Assembly (NCBI GenBank): GCA_964016985.1
Contig: OZ024827.1
Span: forward strand, 113,571,953-113,635,952
Origin: Anodontia alba
Lineage: Eukaryota > Mollusca > Bivalvia > Lucinida > Lucinidae
DNA length: 64,000 bases
Direction of reading: 5' to 3'
Positions 33,468 to 46,167 of the stretch are shown here, in pieces. The notes beneath the pieces were generated by a model. It searched no databases. It saw only the letters and a list, made by a program, of their open reading frames with translations, and had not been told where the DNA came from. Each line of letters starts with the position of its first letter. The stretch's first letter is position 1. Made by a program: the position numbers and the translations under genes.

Positions 33468-34540
33468 GGTGATCAAGTTTTTGATTCGATAGCTACCGGT
33501 ATGTGCCCCACCCTCCATGGAGCCCTACAAGGGGATGTTTAACAGAAATGGATCTCCTATTTCTAATGCCAAGGCTACATTGCTATTATACTTGGTGTCA
33601 AGATCAGAGTCCTCAGTTCAGCCTCATGTTTATATGATTCCCACCTATTCATCTAAATTTCAATGAAAAATTTGGGTTCATCCCCACTAACCACATCCTC
33701 GCTCTCACACAGAGGTTTCCACCAAAGCCCCAATACAAGCCCACCAATTGACCCATCAGCTGCCACCCATCGAACTCACTAAAAGTTAGAGGAATAAGAG
33801 AACAATAAGTCCGATTGGTACCATAAAGATACGTATGAAAGAGAGAAAGAAGCTAAGAGCAAGTTGTGCGCTTCTAGAGCTTGGCACGAGCCGATTGATT
33901 CAGGCAGAATCTAGCCCAAACCACTCTTCTATCTGAAATAAGGGCCAAAATGATGTATTGAAATGCTGGAGATCCCTGGGCTTTCTTCAATCATCAGGTT
34001 CCCCTCTCCCAGCATACGAGATGCCACCCACGGCAAACAGGTGGTTCCCGTTTTAATAGGGAATTACACCCTATCCACTACAGAAGGAAAGTGAGCTGTG
34101 AATTTTATTCCCTACAGACAAGGAAGACCAAAAATGTCTGAGTAATAAAAAAGGTAAATTATTTTGTCATTAGGAGATCCATGTTTGAGAATAAAATATT
34201 TTATGTTAATGAAAGAATTCAATTTTTTAGGAGTGTCAAACAAACAAGCTATGTTAGATATATAGCTTTCATACCTTGATGATAAGTGGCTGCTTTTCTT
34301 TGCAACAAAATGGCTAGTTTCTTATCTAACAATATTAAATGCATCTTTTACATCTTAATGTGCAGAGTGCTAGAGTTTGGATAAATGACAAACACAAGTA
34401 TTAAATACAGATGAGGTTAAAATCTTCGTCCCATATGTGACCCATGGGCACAAGATGATACACAAACAAATGTAGCATGTTAGTAACATGAAATAGGAAA
34501 GGTTTAAAAGGATAGTTCTCGCGAAATATATTTTTATATG
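33468..34540 (-). other. Possible 5' UTR of the LINE, then unassigned sequence
   Basis: 33468-34120 is less AT-rich and contains no gene. Its position upstream of ORF1 and its sharp compositional change near 34130 suggest it is the LINE 5' region. 34130-34540 is AT-rich with nothing recognised. Confidence 0.35.
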
Positions 34541-34541
34541 C

Positions 34542-34632
34542 TTTTTCCAATTTAAGATGCATTTCAATAAATTTAATTTTCTGTGTTTTTTTTTTCCAAT
34601 TTAAGATGCATTTCAATAAATTTGATTTTCTG
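34542..34632. repeat. Tandem duplication, period about 49 bp
   Basis: TTTTTCCAATTTAAGATGCA and the following AATAAATTT(A/G)ATTTTCTG occur twice in direct succession. Confidence 0.75.
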
Positions 34633-34649
34633 GTCAGAAATTATACCAG

Positions 34650-35400
34650 TTGAACGGACAAATGCTCTGTTATGTTGGGGTTTTACCCAACTACCACAGT
34701 AGCGGAAGGCAGCCACCTATTTCAAGGGCGCGGGTCGTCATGGACACTGTTTTCGGTTGGGTTTTACCACTCTGCCAGTTCCGAAGGCAGCTCCTTATTT
34801 TCTACTCCGGGGAGCGTGGGGGGTCCAGGCAGAAGGTCAAACTGAAAAATGGCTGTGTGATATTGAAAGGTCTTACCCTTACGTTGGTGTGGGCCAAATA
34901 TTGAAGGGATATCTTGGTTATTTCTGCAGTTACAAACTATTCAAAACATTAACGCAGATCTCCAACATGGGTTTAAATGACAAAGTATGACCTGACCTTG
35001 ATATAGGCAGAAGGTCAAACTGAGGACAGGGTGTGTGCTATTGTTAAGGTCTAACCCTAAGATTGGTGTGGGTCAAATATTAAAGCTCTATCTTGAATAC
35101 TTCAGCAGTTATGTACACTTTTCAAAACTTAAACACAAAACTTAAACATGGGAGTAAATGACAAAAGTAAGAACAAAGTAAGAACTGACCTTGACCTACA
35201 TAAATGGTCTAACTTGGGGATGGGATTGTATGCTATTGAAAGGTCCTACCCTAAGGTAGGTGTAGGCCAAATATGAAAGCAGTACCTTAAACAACTAAAA
35301 AACTATGCACACCTTTTAAACATTGTGCGAACGCGGACGCGGACACCGACAGACGCCGACACCAATGACTGGGCGACAAGCTCTCCAGGGACATAGTCCC
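34650..35400 (+). repeat. Degenerate tandem array (~180-195 bp) with GTTTTACC blocks
   Basis: GGCAGAAGGTCAAACTGA recurs at about 34827 and 35005, with a relative near 35198. The companion motif is GGTGTGGGCCAAATATT. The head contains two GGGTTTTACC(C/A)A units near 34680 and 34760. It ends with CGGACGCGGACACCGACAGA. Confidence 0.6.
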
Positions 35401-35989
35401 GGCTAGCTAAAAATAGATTTTCAAGATGGCTGCCATAGCGGCCATCTTGGATTTCCAATCGGAATGATTTTAGCTATTTTTGACCTACAAGTCACCCAAA
35501 TGCTTCCTACCAAGTTTTGAGTCATTTGGCCCAGGGGTGTAGGAGGAGTAGGCTTTTAAAGCAATTGTTGATGCCACAGACAGATGACAGATGACAGACC
35601 AGGGGCACTGACGGATCATAATAGCTCACCATGAGCTCTTCGTGCTCAGGTGAGCTAACAAAGGACCAGACAAGCCCAAAGCACAATGCCCAACCAACTT
35701 CTTTTAAGTTGGGGAGCATAATGACAGAACACAACTCCAGATAATTTTTCTTTAGTTTTTCAAGCAACAAGAGCTGTCAGCATACAGCACAGCTCGCCTG
35801 ATATTGGGGTGATACTGGAGTGTCAGAGTGCTCTTTAGGACCAGTCTGATCTGGGTCTGCACTGTTTGCTAAGGCTTGTTCCAATACTTAGAATCATTAC
35901 GGTTAGAGGAAATTTTATAGCATTTTAGCTCTTGATAGGATTTCTTGTGCTATGGTTTGGTCATTTGTTGTCATGAATTCGACATTATC
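35401..35989. repeat. GATGGC(T/C)GCCAT-type dispersed repeat, CACCTGAGC end, half hairpin module
   Basis: 35405-35545 resembles 5640-5720. ATAGCTCACC...CTCAGGTGAGCT at 35618-35656 matches the ends of the ~140 bp array family. GTCTGATCTGGGTCTGCACT at 35848 is half of the palindromic module. Confidence 0.5.
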
Positions 35990-36640
35990 AGGGATCAATT
36001 ATAAAATTTCTATGACCTTAACCTTGAGGTCATAGGCATGAATGGGGGTGATGATGAATACAACTTTGGACCTGTATCTATTATCATTCCAAATATGAAC
36101 CAAATCCATCATATGTTTTGGAAAATGTAAGTTCTTAAAATACTTTAGTATAAAATTTCTGTTCTTAACTTTGACCTTGAGGCCATGGGCAAGGGCAGTA
36201 AGCATAGCTGAGTAAAACTTTGGACCTGTATCTAGCATCATGTCAAATATGAACAAAATCAATCATATGGTTTGGAAAATAGGAGCTCTTAGAAAACTTT
36301 AATATAAAACGTTCAAGTCTGTGACCTTGACCTTCAGGTCATAGGCATGTGCAGGGTATTGCTGAATAAAACTTTGGAACTGTATCTATCATCATACCAA
36401 ATGTGAACAAAATCCATCATATAGTTTGGAAAATATGAGAACTTAATAAAAATCTTTAACATTAAAATTTCTCAGTCCATGACCTTGACCTGACCTTTAC
36501 CTTGAGGTAATGAGCTAGGGTATTGCTGAATAAAACCTTGGAACTATATTTATCATCTTACCAAATATGAATCAAATCTATCAAACGGTCTGGAAAATAT
36601 AAGCTCTTAAAAAACATGTGGACGCCGACGCATTTCTCAG
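35990..36640 (-). repeat. ~156 bp tandem array, four copies
   Basis: TGACCTTGACCTT(G/C)AGGTCA and close variants recur at about 36010, 36168, 36322 and 36479. The shared companion is AACTTTGGA(C/A)CTGTATCTA. No coding potential. Confidence 0.7.
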
Positions 36641-37866
36641 AAACTACTAGGCCTTTTGCAACCAAATTGATATGAAAGATTTTAGTCACAAGAAAATGAA
36701 AATTAATTAATATGAGTTTGGTGATATGACCAATATGACCACCATGGCCATGTAAGGTCAAAACACTTTAAAAATCTTCTTCTCAGGAACCAGTGGGCTG
36801 ATCGTCATGAAACTTGGTATGTTGCATTCGGGACTCAAGCTAATTAAACTTTATTCAAATGATGATCCCTGGATGGCCTTGACCTATTTTAGGCCAAGAT
36901 CAACTTTGGTCTCACAGACTTTGTATGAGAAAAAGTCAAACTGTATTTTTAGCTCATCAGTTCATTTTTTGTCAATTGTCCAGCCGTCCCTCCATCCGTG
37001 CGTCCATCCTCACCAACTGGGGAGACAACAAGTGGCTAGAAATCTGGACAGTTTGCCACTTAAGCTGCCAAGAGTAAACATGTTGTTTAATCTGTATAAC
37101 TGACATTTAAGTGGCTAAAATTTCCTCTTATGTGGGTGACCGTTTAAGAGAATTTTGCCACATAAGTTTCCATCCGTGAGAATGTCTGTGCGTCCATCCA
37201 TTAACATTTTCAAACGACCTCTGAAGACACTGAGCCAATTTTGCTCAAATTTCTTATGGAGCCTCCTTAGGTTGGGGGAACAAAAGATTGCTAAAATGGT
37301 CATGGTCCGATGACCAAGATGGCCGCAATGCCTGTATATGGTAAAAACCTTTGAAAGTCTTCTTCTTCAGAACCAAGGATGCCTTGGGGCAGAAGACTGC
37401 ACAATCATCGAGGACTGGAGGTCTACCAAAGCTGCTAAAGTAATGGTTGTACATTGACGTTTGACCTTTTTATTGTGAGGTCAAGTTTGTTTCCTTGTGC
37501 ATTTGTATGGAAAAAATGATAATAATTTCAAATAACCTCCTCTGAAGCCTCTGGGCCAATGTTGCTCAAATTTCATGTGGAGCCTTCTTAGGGCAGGGGA
37601 ACAAAAGATTACTAAATTGGTCATGGTTGATTGACCAAGATGGCTGCAATGCCCATATATGGCAAAACCTTTAAAAATCTCCTTTTTCTCCCGAACCAAA
37701 CAAACCCTAGGGCCTTATCTTTGCAAAAATCATCGGGGACAGGAGATCTACCAAAATTGCTAAAATGATGGTCCTACGTTGACGTTTGATTTCTTTACGG
37801 CAAGGTCAAATTTGATCCCTTATGCATTTGTACTGACCCTCTGAGTTACTGTACATTTATATGGTA
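36641..37866. repeat. Long-period (~350 bp) degenerate tandem repeats
   Basis: TGACCAAGATGGC(C/T)GCAATG recurs near 37312 and 37634, with a relative near 36728. GCCTCC/CTTCTTAGG and CTGGGCCAATGTTGCTCAAA-like blocks sit at similar offsets (37229, 37550). The region runs up to the left end of element copy B. Confidence 0.55.
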
Positions 37867-38195
37867 AAAATAAAGTTTTTTAAAAGTAAAACATATTTTA
37901 ACGAGTAATACTTAACCTATAGATAATGTGCTATTCTCTTCTGTTTTCACACCTTCCACAGAAAAAACGACCTTTCAGTCGTTAATTTAAGTCTTAAACC
38001 AGAAGGTCCCTTAGGCAGTTATCTGTGTGACGTAACTCTTCCCGCTTAATTGATCATGTGTCAGTTTCTTTTATGTGTAAAACAATAGACACAATTAGGA
38101 GAGATAAGCGAGGGTGGGCGGAGGGAGATAATTGATTATCTATAGGTTAAGTATTACTTGTTAAAATATGTTTTACTTTTAAAAAACTTTATTTT
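37867..38195. repeat. Foldback module at the left end of copy B
   Basis: Arms 37867-37923 and 38139-38195, 57 bp with one mismatch. Both arms read TAAAG where both arms of copy A read TGAAG, so arms agree within a copy and differ between copies. Confidence 0.75.
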
Positions 38196-39735
38196 AACTT
38201 CATAATACATTAACCTATTGATAATGTGCTAGAATTTGCAGAATAGGAGGGAGATGCTCTCCTAATTCTCACACCAATAATATCTCACCACTTCTAGTTA
38301 AAGACTCGGGGAAACTCTAAGGAATCAGATACATTCTAATTCTATATTTAATAGAAAGAATGATCTAGATTCACAAAATAGCAAATCTTTAAGGTGTTAT
38401 GATCAAACAACCTTATATATAATAGTAGACTCTAGAGGAAGCCAGTTCTTAAGTCTCAGAGACCTAAAATCCTCCCCCCCCCCCCCCCCCCTTTTTTTTT
38501 TCTTTTTGGGAAACAACAATTGGCTTCAAAAAGAAAAAGCATTCATTGAGACATAACACTGTAAGTAGTCTATCTAGGGTCTTGAATAAATAAGGAAAAG
38601 TCTACTCGGTGGAGTTTCCTATAGATAACTGACATATGTAGATATTTTGGATAAAATTCTAGATATGTGAAGCTATCTAATTGTAATAGTCTAAGCTATT
38701 AGAATTATAAACTAATTAGATTCTGTTAATTGGAGCGATAGGACAGTTTCCGATGAACAGACATAGACTTAAAATAACCATAATGTTGTATAATTATTCC
38801 CCTTTGATCAAATTAAAGAAGGGGAGATAATAAAAGTAAATGGAGTTAACTTAACTATAACTCAGTTATCCATCAGAAGAAAAAGGTATAGACAAACATA
38901 ATGGTTAAAACTATTGCTAGACTAATTGTATTAAGAATTTTCAGTCAAGCAATAAAATAATACAGAGTTGCATAAAACTGCTGGGAAGAAAAAACAACCT
39001 AAACCATTGATAATTAGTTTTGTCATAGACATATAAAAGCATTTGATGTCCTGACAAAATAATAAAGAAGAAACTGTCAACATTATAACTTAGAGTTTGA
39101 CAGACAATAAGAGAGATAAGAATAAGGTTGATCGAAGCTAACTGTAAGACGGTCATAGTTTGGCTAAATCTTACCATATTGATAAGATTAAGCAATAATA
39201 AATAAGCTGGATAGAATCTTTCTATACCAGAAGATTGCCATGAAAAATACTCCTGAGTAAATAATCATGGAAGTCAAGAAATGTTAAAAAGTCCACTTGT
39301 AATGACGAATCAAAATGTTCATAAAAAGAGAAGGACTCAGAGAAAAAGTAATAGTGTGATAATCTCTGAAGAAAGATTATACAATAGTACTGATTAATAA
39401 TCTCTAAAACACTTAATTTATAAGTTAAGAGATAGTATTACTATTCTATATGCATGTTTAAGAATAGTAAGAAATATATGAATACTAAATTAAAATTATA
39501 CTACGGAACAAATTCCTGCTATAAATAAAAGGTTAAGCGTAACTATTTATTAAGCAAGGAATTATTAAACATATAACTCGCTATAAAATTACTGCCCAGA
39601 ATTTTATAGATAAATATTCAATCAAATTTTTAGAATTGAATATTAATAGAATAAAATCTATGTCTGCATAATTGGTAATTCCTGAAATATCAAATTACGT
39701 ACTCGCAAATGAATTCAGGAAGAAAATATATATAC

Positions 39736-39772
<37 letters not shown>

Positions 39773-42429
39773 CTCGAGATCTATGCGTAAACCATAGAGA
39801 GTAATAATAACATTACCACGATCCCTGACGGAAGGGTAAAAACACGTATAAATATGAAAGAGATAATAATTAATTTAACATCATATAGGTTTAAGATAAA
39901 ATTTGTTTAATCTTTAACCAATATGCAGCAATAGTGACTCGATATTCTGTATTCGTACGTAGAAAAAGAGTACTTAGTCATTAGAATTTTGTATGACTGA
40001 AATAGAGATAATGGGATCTAAATGGATGTATCTCCATGAACTGAATCGAAGGATAATATCCATTCTAAAAACTAGGGCTTGTTTTAGGCTTAGTTTAACA
40101 AGCAACTGAATTATTTCCAAGTATTCATGAAGTCGTTATGTTCTGAATACTGAGAAAACTGTTAAAATATTCTTTAGGAAATAAAAATGTGACTGGTCCA
40201 TAATGTTAGCTAGATTTAAACCTGGAACCTAGCGAGAAGGTCAATCTAACTTAAAAGTAAGTTGAGAAAGATAAATAATGAAGACAGATATATAAATATC
40301 GGTATAATATATTATCTCCAACTATTATCAAATAATCTGAATGTTTAAAAGCATAAATGCTACTCGAAAGTTTATTTACCGAATGTATAATCGGAGAAAC
40401 TTTCAGTATGTTCGAAAACGTTATCACAAAAGTAAGATCTGACCAAGAACGTAGGTGTAGCACTTACTACGTTGTGAAGTTTATATAAACATATTCTATA
40501 TTATAAATTGAAGCAGAGCATTTCAAAATCATCGAAACATCTTGAAATGACTTATTGTGTGGAAAAAGATATTAATTTTTGCATTATTCGCAAACTGAAC
40601 TTGAACTCTTAGTGAGAATTACTATGATCCCTTTAATGAATGTAAACATAAAGAAGGGGTAAAGAGATAATTAAGTGTATCTTAATTCTTTACCGGCTCG
40701 TAATTAAGGATGTTTTCCCTTTTGTCTAAACCTAGACCATACATTGATTAATATGAATATGATAATATCTGCTATTATGAGGTAAACTCTCGTTAATTAA
40801 CCTCTATGCATATATTAAAAATATATATCAACATAATCTTAGGAGCTTCGGTAAGTTTAGAAGGAAATGATTGACTTTGGCAGTTTCTGAATAGTTACAA
40901 AGTCAATAAAAAAAAAATCAAAAGAGAAAGTATTGTATATAATATCTAATTTAGGCAATAATAATCTGTCACGTACTGAATAATTAATGCCTTTACTAAA
41001 TATGTATCCATTGTCAATATCAAAGGTGCGAGAAAATTTTGATTGACATGGACTCTAGTTATAAATAAAATATTAGAGGTATAGAGCTAGTCGAAGCAAA
41101 ACTATTCCTCAATAAAGATAAAGTAGACCTATAATATACGAGGATTAATTGGGTCTAGTAATTATAAGTTTTAAACCTTCCTAAATAATTTCTAATCATA
41201 ATCATAATAAAATTATTATTCCAAGATGAAGAATCTTCAGCGTAATAGATTCTTACTGAGACAAAATTATCTGGTATATTGCTATCGTAGTCTTAAATGA
41301 TCCAGAAGAAAAAATAAAACAGGCCAAGTAAAGAACGTATCGAATTATATCTATGCCTAAATATAAGATTTTCTTCTTATTTATTATTTTATAGCAGAGT
41401 TTAGACAGAGCACGACTGACCTAGACTCTTATATAATCAATCAAAAGATAGTATAAAATAGAACAATAGCTTAACGGATCAACTATTTTCCATGTAGAAA
41501 GGCAAAAGGAAAATATGTACCTCAACTAGAATTTTAAATCGTAGTATTCTAGAGAGGTAGCGGATAAATAAATGAACTGTTAATTTATGTATCTGATTCC
41601 TGTAGATTTCCGATACCTTATGAATGAACTATTAATAGAAAGTAGAAAGGATCTATTACTACTTTCTTGTCAATTTACTCCATAGATTACATGCTGATTA
41701 CATATCAGGAGCATGTAGAAATTTTAGATTTCGTGTATATTTTTCTCTTAGAAATAAGGATATTTTTATAGAGTTCACCTTTGTCTTACAGCCGAATAAG
41801 GTGAATATGTAAGAAGTTAATCTCTTTGTAGAGAATAAAAAGAGATATAAATTATATAATTATAGATGGAAGTATCATCTACACTTTGTGAATGAAATGC
41901 GAATTCGATCGTAACCGATAATTCTTAATTCATTTTCAAGAATAAATATATATATATATAGAATTTTAAGTCTAGTTCAAAAATGACTTGAGTTCAACTA
42001 TATAAGGGGCTACTAGGTATTAGAACCCATCGCTGTCATTCTATAACCTATAACCCAAGACTAGACATGTCTGTAGTGCTCAATGAATAAACATATATTG
42101 AGCGAGGACTAGTGACTACTACTCGCCCACTAGTAATCCGACACAATGCTCTGGCACTAGTCTACAAAAATACTGCCCAGTGAAATTTCATTAGAATGAC
42201 CTGGCACTAGTCTACGAACTACTGCCCGATGAATTTTCATTAGAATCGGAAGTTAACCTCTTTCTAGCGAATGAAAGAGATAAATTGCATAAGTTAATTT
42301 AAAATATTAATAGAATTACACTTCTATAATAAGTCAATGGAATATTTAGAATTCTAGTCTTAATTCAGGAAAGACTGTACAGAAATTTATTATATAAAAT
42401 GTTACTATGTATTTCATTTTATAACCTAT

Positions 42430-42845
42430 ATCCATGACCGGATACTAGTACTCGTAACTGTTGCCCGGTAGGAGTGACTAATAATGCGACACAATGACCG
42501 GACACTAGTACTCGTAACTGTTGCCCGGTGAAGTCACTAATAATTAGACACAATGACTGGTAACTAGTATTCATAACTGTTGCGCGGTAGGAGTCACTAA
42601 TAATGCGACACAATGATCGGACACTAGTACTCGTAACTGATGGAGTAACTAGTAATCCGTCACAATGACTGGACACTAGTACCCGTGATAAATGCCCGGT
42701 GATTTTATCATGCCTGGATGACCGGTGACTGGATGACCGGTGACCGGTAGAAATGCCCAGTGATTTTATCCATGCCTGGATGCCCGGTGACTGGTGAAGC
42801 TGACAATGAATGACCGGTGACTGGTGACCGGTGACTGGTGGACTT
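42430..42845. repeat. ~60 bp ACTAGT array and CCGGTGACTGG minisatellite of copy B
   Basis: Four to five units of the ~60 bp monomer are followed by the short minisatellite. Fewer units than in copy A, as expected for tandem repeats that gain and lose copies. Confidence 0.7.
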
Positions 42846-43559
42846 AGACTTATTTTGGATACTAAAGCATCAATAAGAAGCCACCTTGATGGGTCTTACC
42901 CCGGCAGTATAGCCATATGGGGTGGGGCTCCCATCAGTAAAGAACTGTCGTATAACCCATAAGGGTTGACAAGTTCTTTACTAATCAGCTTCTCCACCAT
43001 AGAAACCTTCGCCAACACGCAAGATATCCAGTAACAGTCCAGATATAGCATGTCGCATCGCTGAATAATCTGGAACAAAAAGAAACAAGTTAAAATTTTT
43101 GATATAAGAAAACACAACTTCCGAACCGACCGCACACGAGCGTTGTGCCGATTATAGCGAGAGTCGCGAAAACGCATGTCAAAATAGCCAGTCAATAAAT
43201 GCCAAATCGACAATCGAAAATTTTAAATAATAACATGGTTAGTGAAAGGAGTGATAAAGAAACAAAAGAAACACAAGGATACAGAATTTTATCCGTGAGG
43301 AATAGAAATAATCCAAATTTCTTTCACAGGTAAAACTCCTTGTTGAATTTTTTTGTCCACAGAAAAGAAACTGACACATGATCAATTGAGCGGGAAGAGT
43401 TATGTCACACAGGTAACTGCCTAAGGGACCTTCTGGTTTAAGAATTTAATTAATGACTGAAAGGTCGTTTTTTCTGTGGAAGGTGTGAAAACAGAAGAGA
43501 ATAACACATTATCTATAGGTTAATATATTATGAAGTTAAAATGTTGAGAATGCATATTT

Positions 43560-43900
43560 TGGACATCTCCTCTATAATCCAGTTGAATCAAAACTTGATG
43601 ATGAGCATTAGAGCGCTTAGTAGACAAAAGTTCGCTAAATGAACCGATAGGAAATCCAAGATGGCCACCACAACTGCTATCTTGAAAATCGATTTTCCCA
43701 AACATTTGGTTGCCTTGAACCGAAACTTGCTCTGAAGCCACAGGATGACTTCTGGATCAAAACGAGTTAAAATTGTGTCAATCGAAATCCAAGATGGCCA
43801 CAATGGTTCCGCTCTACTATTGTTGCATCTGAAAGAAAACATGTTGTAGGTACTCATTAGCAGCCCCATGCCGTGGCACTTCACAAAGTGAAACATATGT
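43560..43900 (-). repeat. Reversed GATGGC(T/C)GCCAT-type repeat and half foldback MITE
   Basis: GGAAATCCAAGATGGCCACC and AATCCAAGATGGCCACAATG are reversed members of the family at 5476 and 35401. GAAAGAAAACATGTTGTAGG with TACTCATTAG at 43830-43862 is one arm of the foldback family at 45325 and 54970. Confidence 0.5.
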
Positions 43901-43935
43901 TTCATGGAGCTATAAGAACAATACTTATCAGAATA

Positions 43936-44021
43936 TTTATCATTTGGATGCGCCGTCGACCAGGAGGTCGCGGGTTCAACCCCCCCTAACCCTAACCCTC
44001 GACCTGGAGGTCGCGGGTTCA

Positions 44022-44068
<47 letters not shown>

Positions 44069-44306
44069 AGGTTGGCAACATTCTTTCGTGGAGATACATC
44101 ATGAAATATTTTCTAAGGTCATTCTCTCCCTTCCGCTGATTCAAGAAAGGCAGTTGTCAATTTCTGGCCAAAGAATGTGCACAATACTGGTAAACCGCTT
44201 AGAGGACTGAGCTTGCCCAGTAAACGTGTGGTCAGGTAAACTGACTGCGCTCGACATGACCCCATTGGGTTGGCTGGGCCGTAAAACCTCAACACAAACA
44301 AACAAA
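43936..44306 (+). mobile_element. tRNA-derived SINE (family 1) with duplicated B box, telomere-like tract and long poly-C
   Basis: The 5' end is truncated (begins ATTTGGATGCGCC). The segment GAGGTCGCGGGTTCAA occurs twice (about 43963 and 44008). Between them lies CCCCCCTAACCCTAACCCTC, which contains two to three TTAGGG-type units. After the second B box come about 48 C, then the normal SINE body and an A-rich tail (AACACAAACAAACAAA). Confidence 0.75.
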
Positions 44307-44329
44307 TCCCAAGGCTACTGTAAGTATCC

Positions 44330-45010
44330 AATGTTTCCAAAGTTAATGTTAATATTTAAGTTTTTCCAATGTTACAGTAAAGACTCAAATTAATATAACA
44401 GTCAATATACAAGGTTCCTCGATTTTATGATAAATATTCAAGGTTTCCTTAAGTTACAGTAATATTTAAGGTATCCCAATGTTACAGTAAATATTCAAGG
44501 AATCCCAGTGTTACAGTAAATACATAAGGTTTCCCAATGTTACTGTAAATATTTGAGGTTTCCCAAAGTTACAGTAACTATTTGAGGTTTCCCAATGTTA
44601 CAGTAAATATTTGTGGTTTCTCAATGTTACACCCAATATTTGAGATTTCCCAATATTACATAAATATTTAAGATTTCTTAATGTTACAGTAAGTATTTTA
44701 GGTTTCCCAATGTTACAGTAAACATTTACGGGTTCCCAATGTTAAGTTAAATCTTTAATGCTTCACAATGTTATGATAAATAGTATATTTTTCCAATGTT
44801 ATGGTAAATATATATATAAGGTTTCCCAATGTTATGATATATATCAGGTTTCCCTGATGTTACAGTAAATATTTAAGGTTTCCCAATGTTACAGTAAAAT
44901 ATATGGGTTCCCAATGTTTCCTTGAATATTCAATGCTTCCCAATGTTATGAAAAATATTATAGGTTTTCCAATGTTATGGTAAATATATATATACATAAG
45001 GTTTCTTCCA
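44330..45010 (+). repeat. ~30 bp minisatellite
   Basis: About 20 units of GGTTTCCCAATGTTACAGTA plus AATATTTAA with many substitutions. It follows directly on the SINE. No coding potential. Confidence 0.8.
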
Positions 45011-45324
45011 TTCATGCCATAAGCTGTGGATTAAAATCTGTGAGATAAGGCAAAATACTAAGGGAGATTTGACAAAATTCTGTGAGATTTTCTTAAACAT
45101 CACTTTGGTGTTCCCACAATATAGTCTTAAGTCTTCTTTTTTCATGTGAGAAGCTTGTGAAAACCACAGCAGTGTGTGATTTATGTTTATTTCTTCATAA
45201 AATCTGTTGTAAAATGGTCTGAAAATTCTGTGAGATTAGAATTTTTTATGGGAATTGCTTTCCAGATGGGCCAAATTCTGTGAGATTTTATCTCACAGTG
45301 TGAGATATGGCATGTATGTTCTTC
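45011..45324. repeat. Short repeats of TTCTGTGAGATTTT
   Basis: TGTGAGAT recurs at about 45038, 45080, 45229, 45270 and 45300. Otherwise AT-rich. Nothing coding. Confidence 0.45.
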
Positions 45325-45475
45325 ATATATATTTTCTTATTTCTCGAAGAAAACATATGTTGTGGGTACTCATCAAAAGTGCCTTGGTAGAGAATACTCA
45401 TTAGAGGCACCTCATTGAGGTGCTTCTAATGAGTACCCATAAAGTGCATTTTCTTAAAAGAAATAAAAATAAAAT
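45325..45475. repeat. Foldback MITE
   Basis: CTTATTTCTCGAAGAAAACA with TGGGTACTCAT on the left, and ATGAGTACCCATAAAGTGCA with TTTTCTTAAAAGAAATAA on the right, form complementary arms. Related copies lie at 43820-43880 (half) and 54970-55070. Confidence 0.6.
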
Positions 45476-45597
45476 GTCAATTTTAGGGTAGATCTTGGTT
45501 GGACAAGTGGATTTTGACAAGTTACTTGTCAGTGGACAAGTAATAAAGTTTGACAATTCCATAACCAGCTGTGATCAATCATAATACATGTACTTAC

Positions 45598-46167
45598 ATT
45601 GTCTGCCACCTCTGATTCAAACCAGTACTTCAATAATTCTGCAGAATCCAAGACTGCCACATCGTCATGGTTATCACACAGGACTTCCTCGTATCCCTGT
45701 ATTTCCTGGACAGAATGCCGGCATGTAGATTCCGCACCACCAAAAGGACATTTCACACATTCTTCAATATCCAGCTCCAGAGACAGACACTTCCCTATTC
45801 TCCACAGACTTAATTTTACAGTATTAAGTACTTCCTTGCATAGTTGGACACTAGGAATGTCCTTCTTACTGTATCTTGTAATTCTTAGCTGTATGACATT
45901 TCTAATGAATGAGAGAGTCAGCCGATGCTGACGATCAATGCAAAACTGGCCACATCCACAGTATATGTGATGTTTATCCTTACTCTTGGCTATGGGCCAA
46001 AGCGACATACAGGATACCAACAATCTGTTGAATATGGAACTTGGGAATGCAACATTCCCCAAGACGAGACACACACATGGCGTAGTAGTATATGCCCCAT
46101 CTGGCTGAAACATGGACTCTGGTGGAGATTCTTTCAGCATACATGGAGCCAAGAAGAAATCCAGTTC
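45598..46167 (-). CDS. Internal exon of a ROCO/COR-type protein (C-terminal COR region)
   Basis: Minus-strand exon of exactly 190 codons, phase 0 in and out, between acceptor TGATTTTAG|GAACTGG and consensus donor GACAAT|GTAAGT. It reads ELDFFLAPCMLKE...SSIFNRLLVSCMSLWP...IYCGCGQFCIDRQHRLTL...IRNVIQLRITRYSKK, then ECVKCP and ends LLKYWFESEVADN. The order F-L-x-P, then F-x-R-L, then a CGC-x-F strand, RLTL, an ECPF/KCP strand and a final YWF is what I remember from the C-terminal half of COR modules in the large invertebrate ROCO/MFHAS1-like families (GTPase-linked signalling scaffolds). Family recall is not verified by search. No stop occurs in the exon. Upstream exons should lie at higher coordinates; the Roc GTPase is not seen here. 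Confidence 0.75.

Larger units (their letters stand above)
37867..43540. mobile_element. Large AT-rich non-coding element, copy B (about 5.7 kb)
   Basis: Same structure and orientation as copy A but with flanks unrelated to the SINE, so it is a separate insertion. It has the foldback module (37867-38195), the inner TTAA end, the (TA)n tract (39727-39770), the ~60 bp array (42430-42685), the CCGGTGACTGG minisatellite (42700-42845) and the right end (43370-43540). It lacks the 3.4 kb passenger. Left and right junctions both carry TAAAA-like sequence, so a short AT-rich target duplication is possible. No coding gene was recognised. Confidence 0.75.

Noticed and set aside
43944..44210. Proline-rich ORF
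   Set aside because: It is the poly-C run within the SINE.
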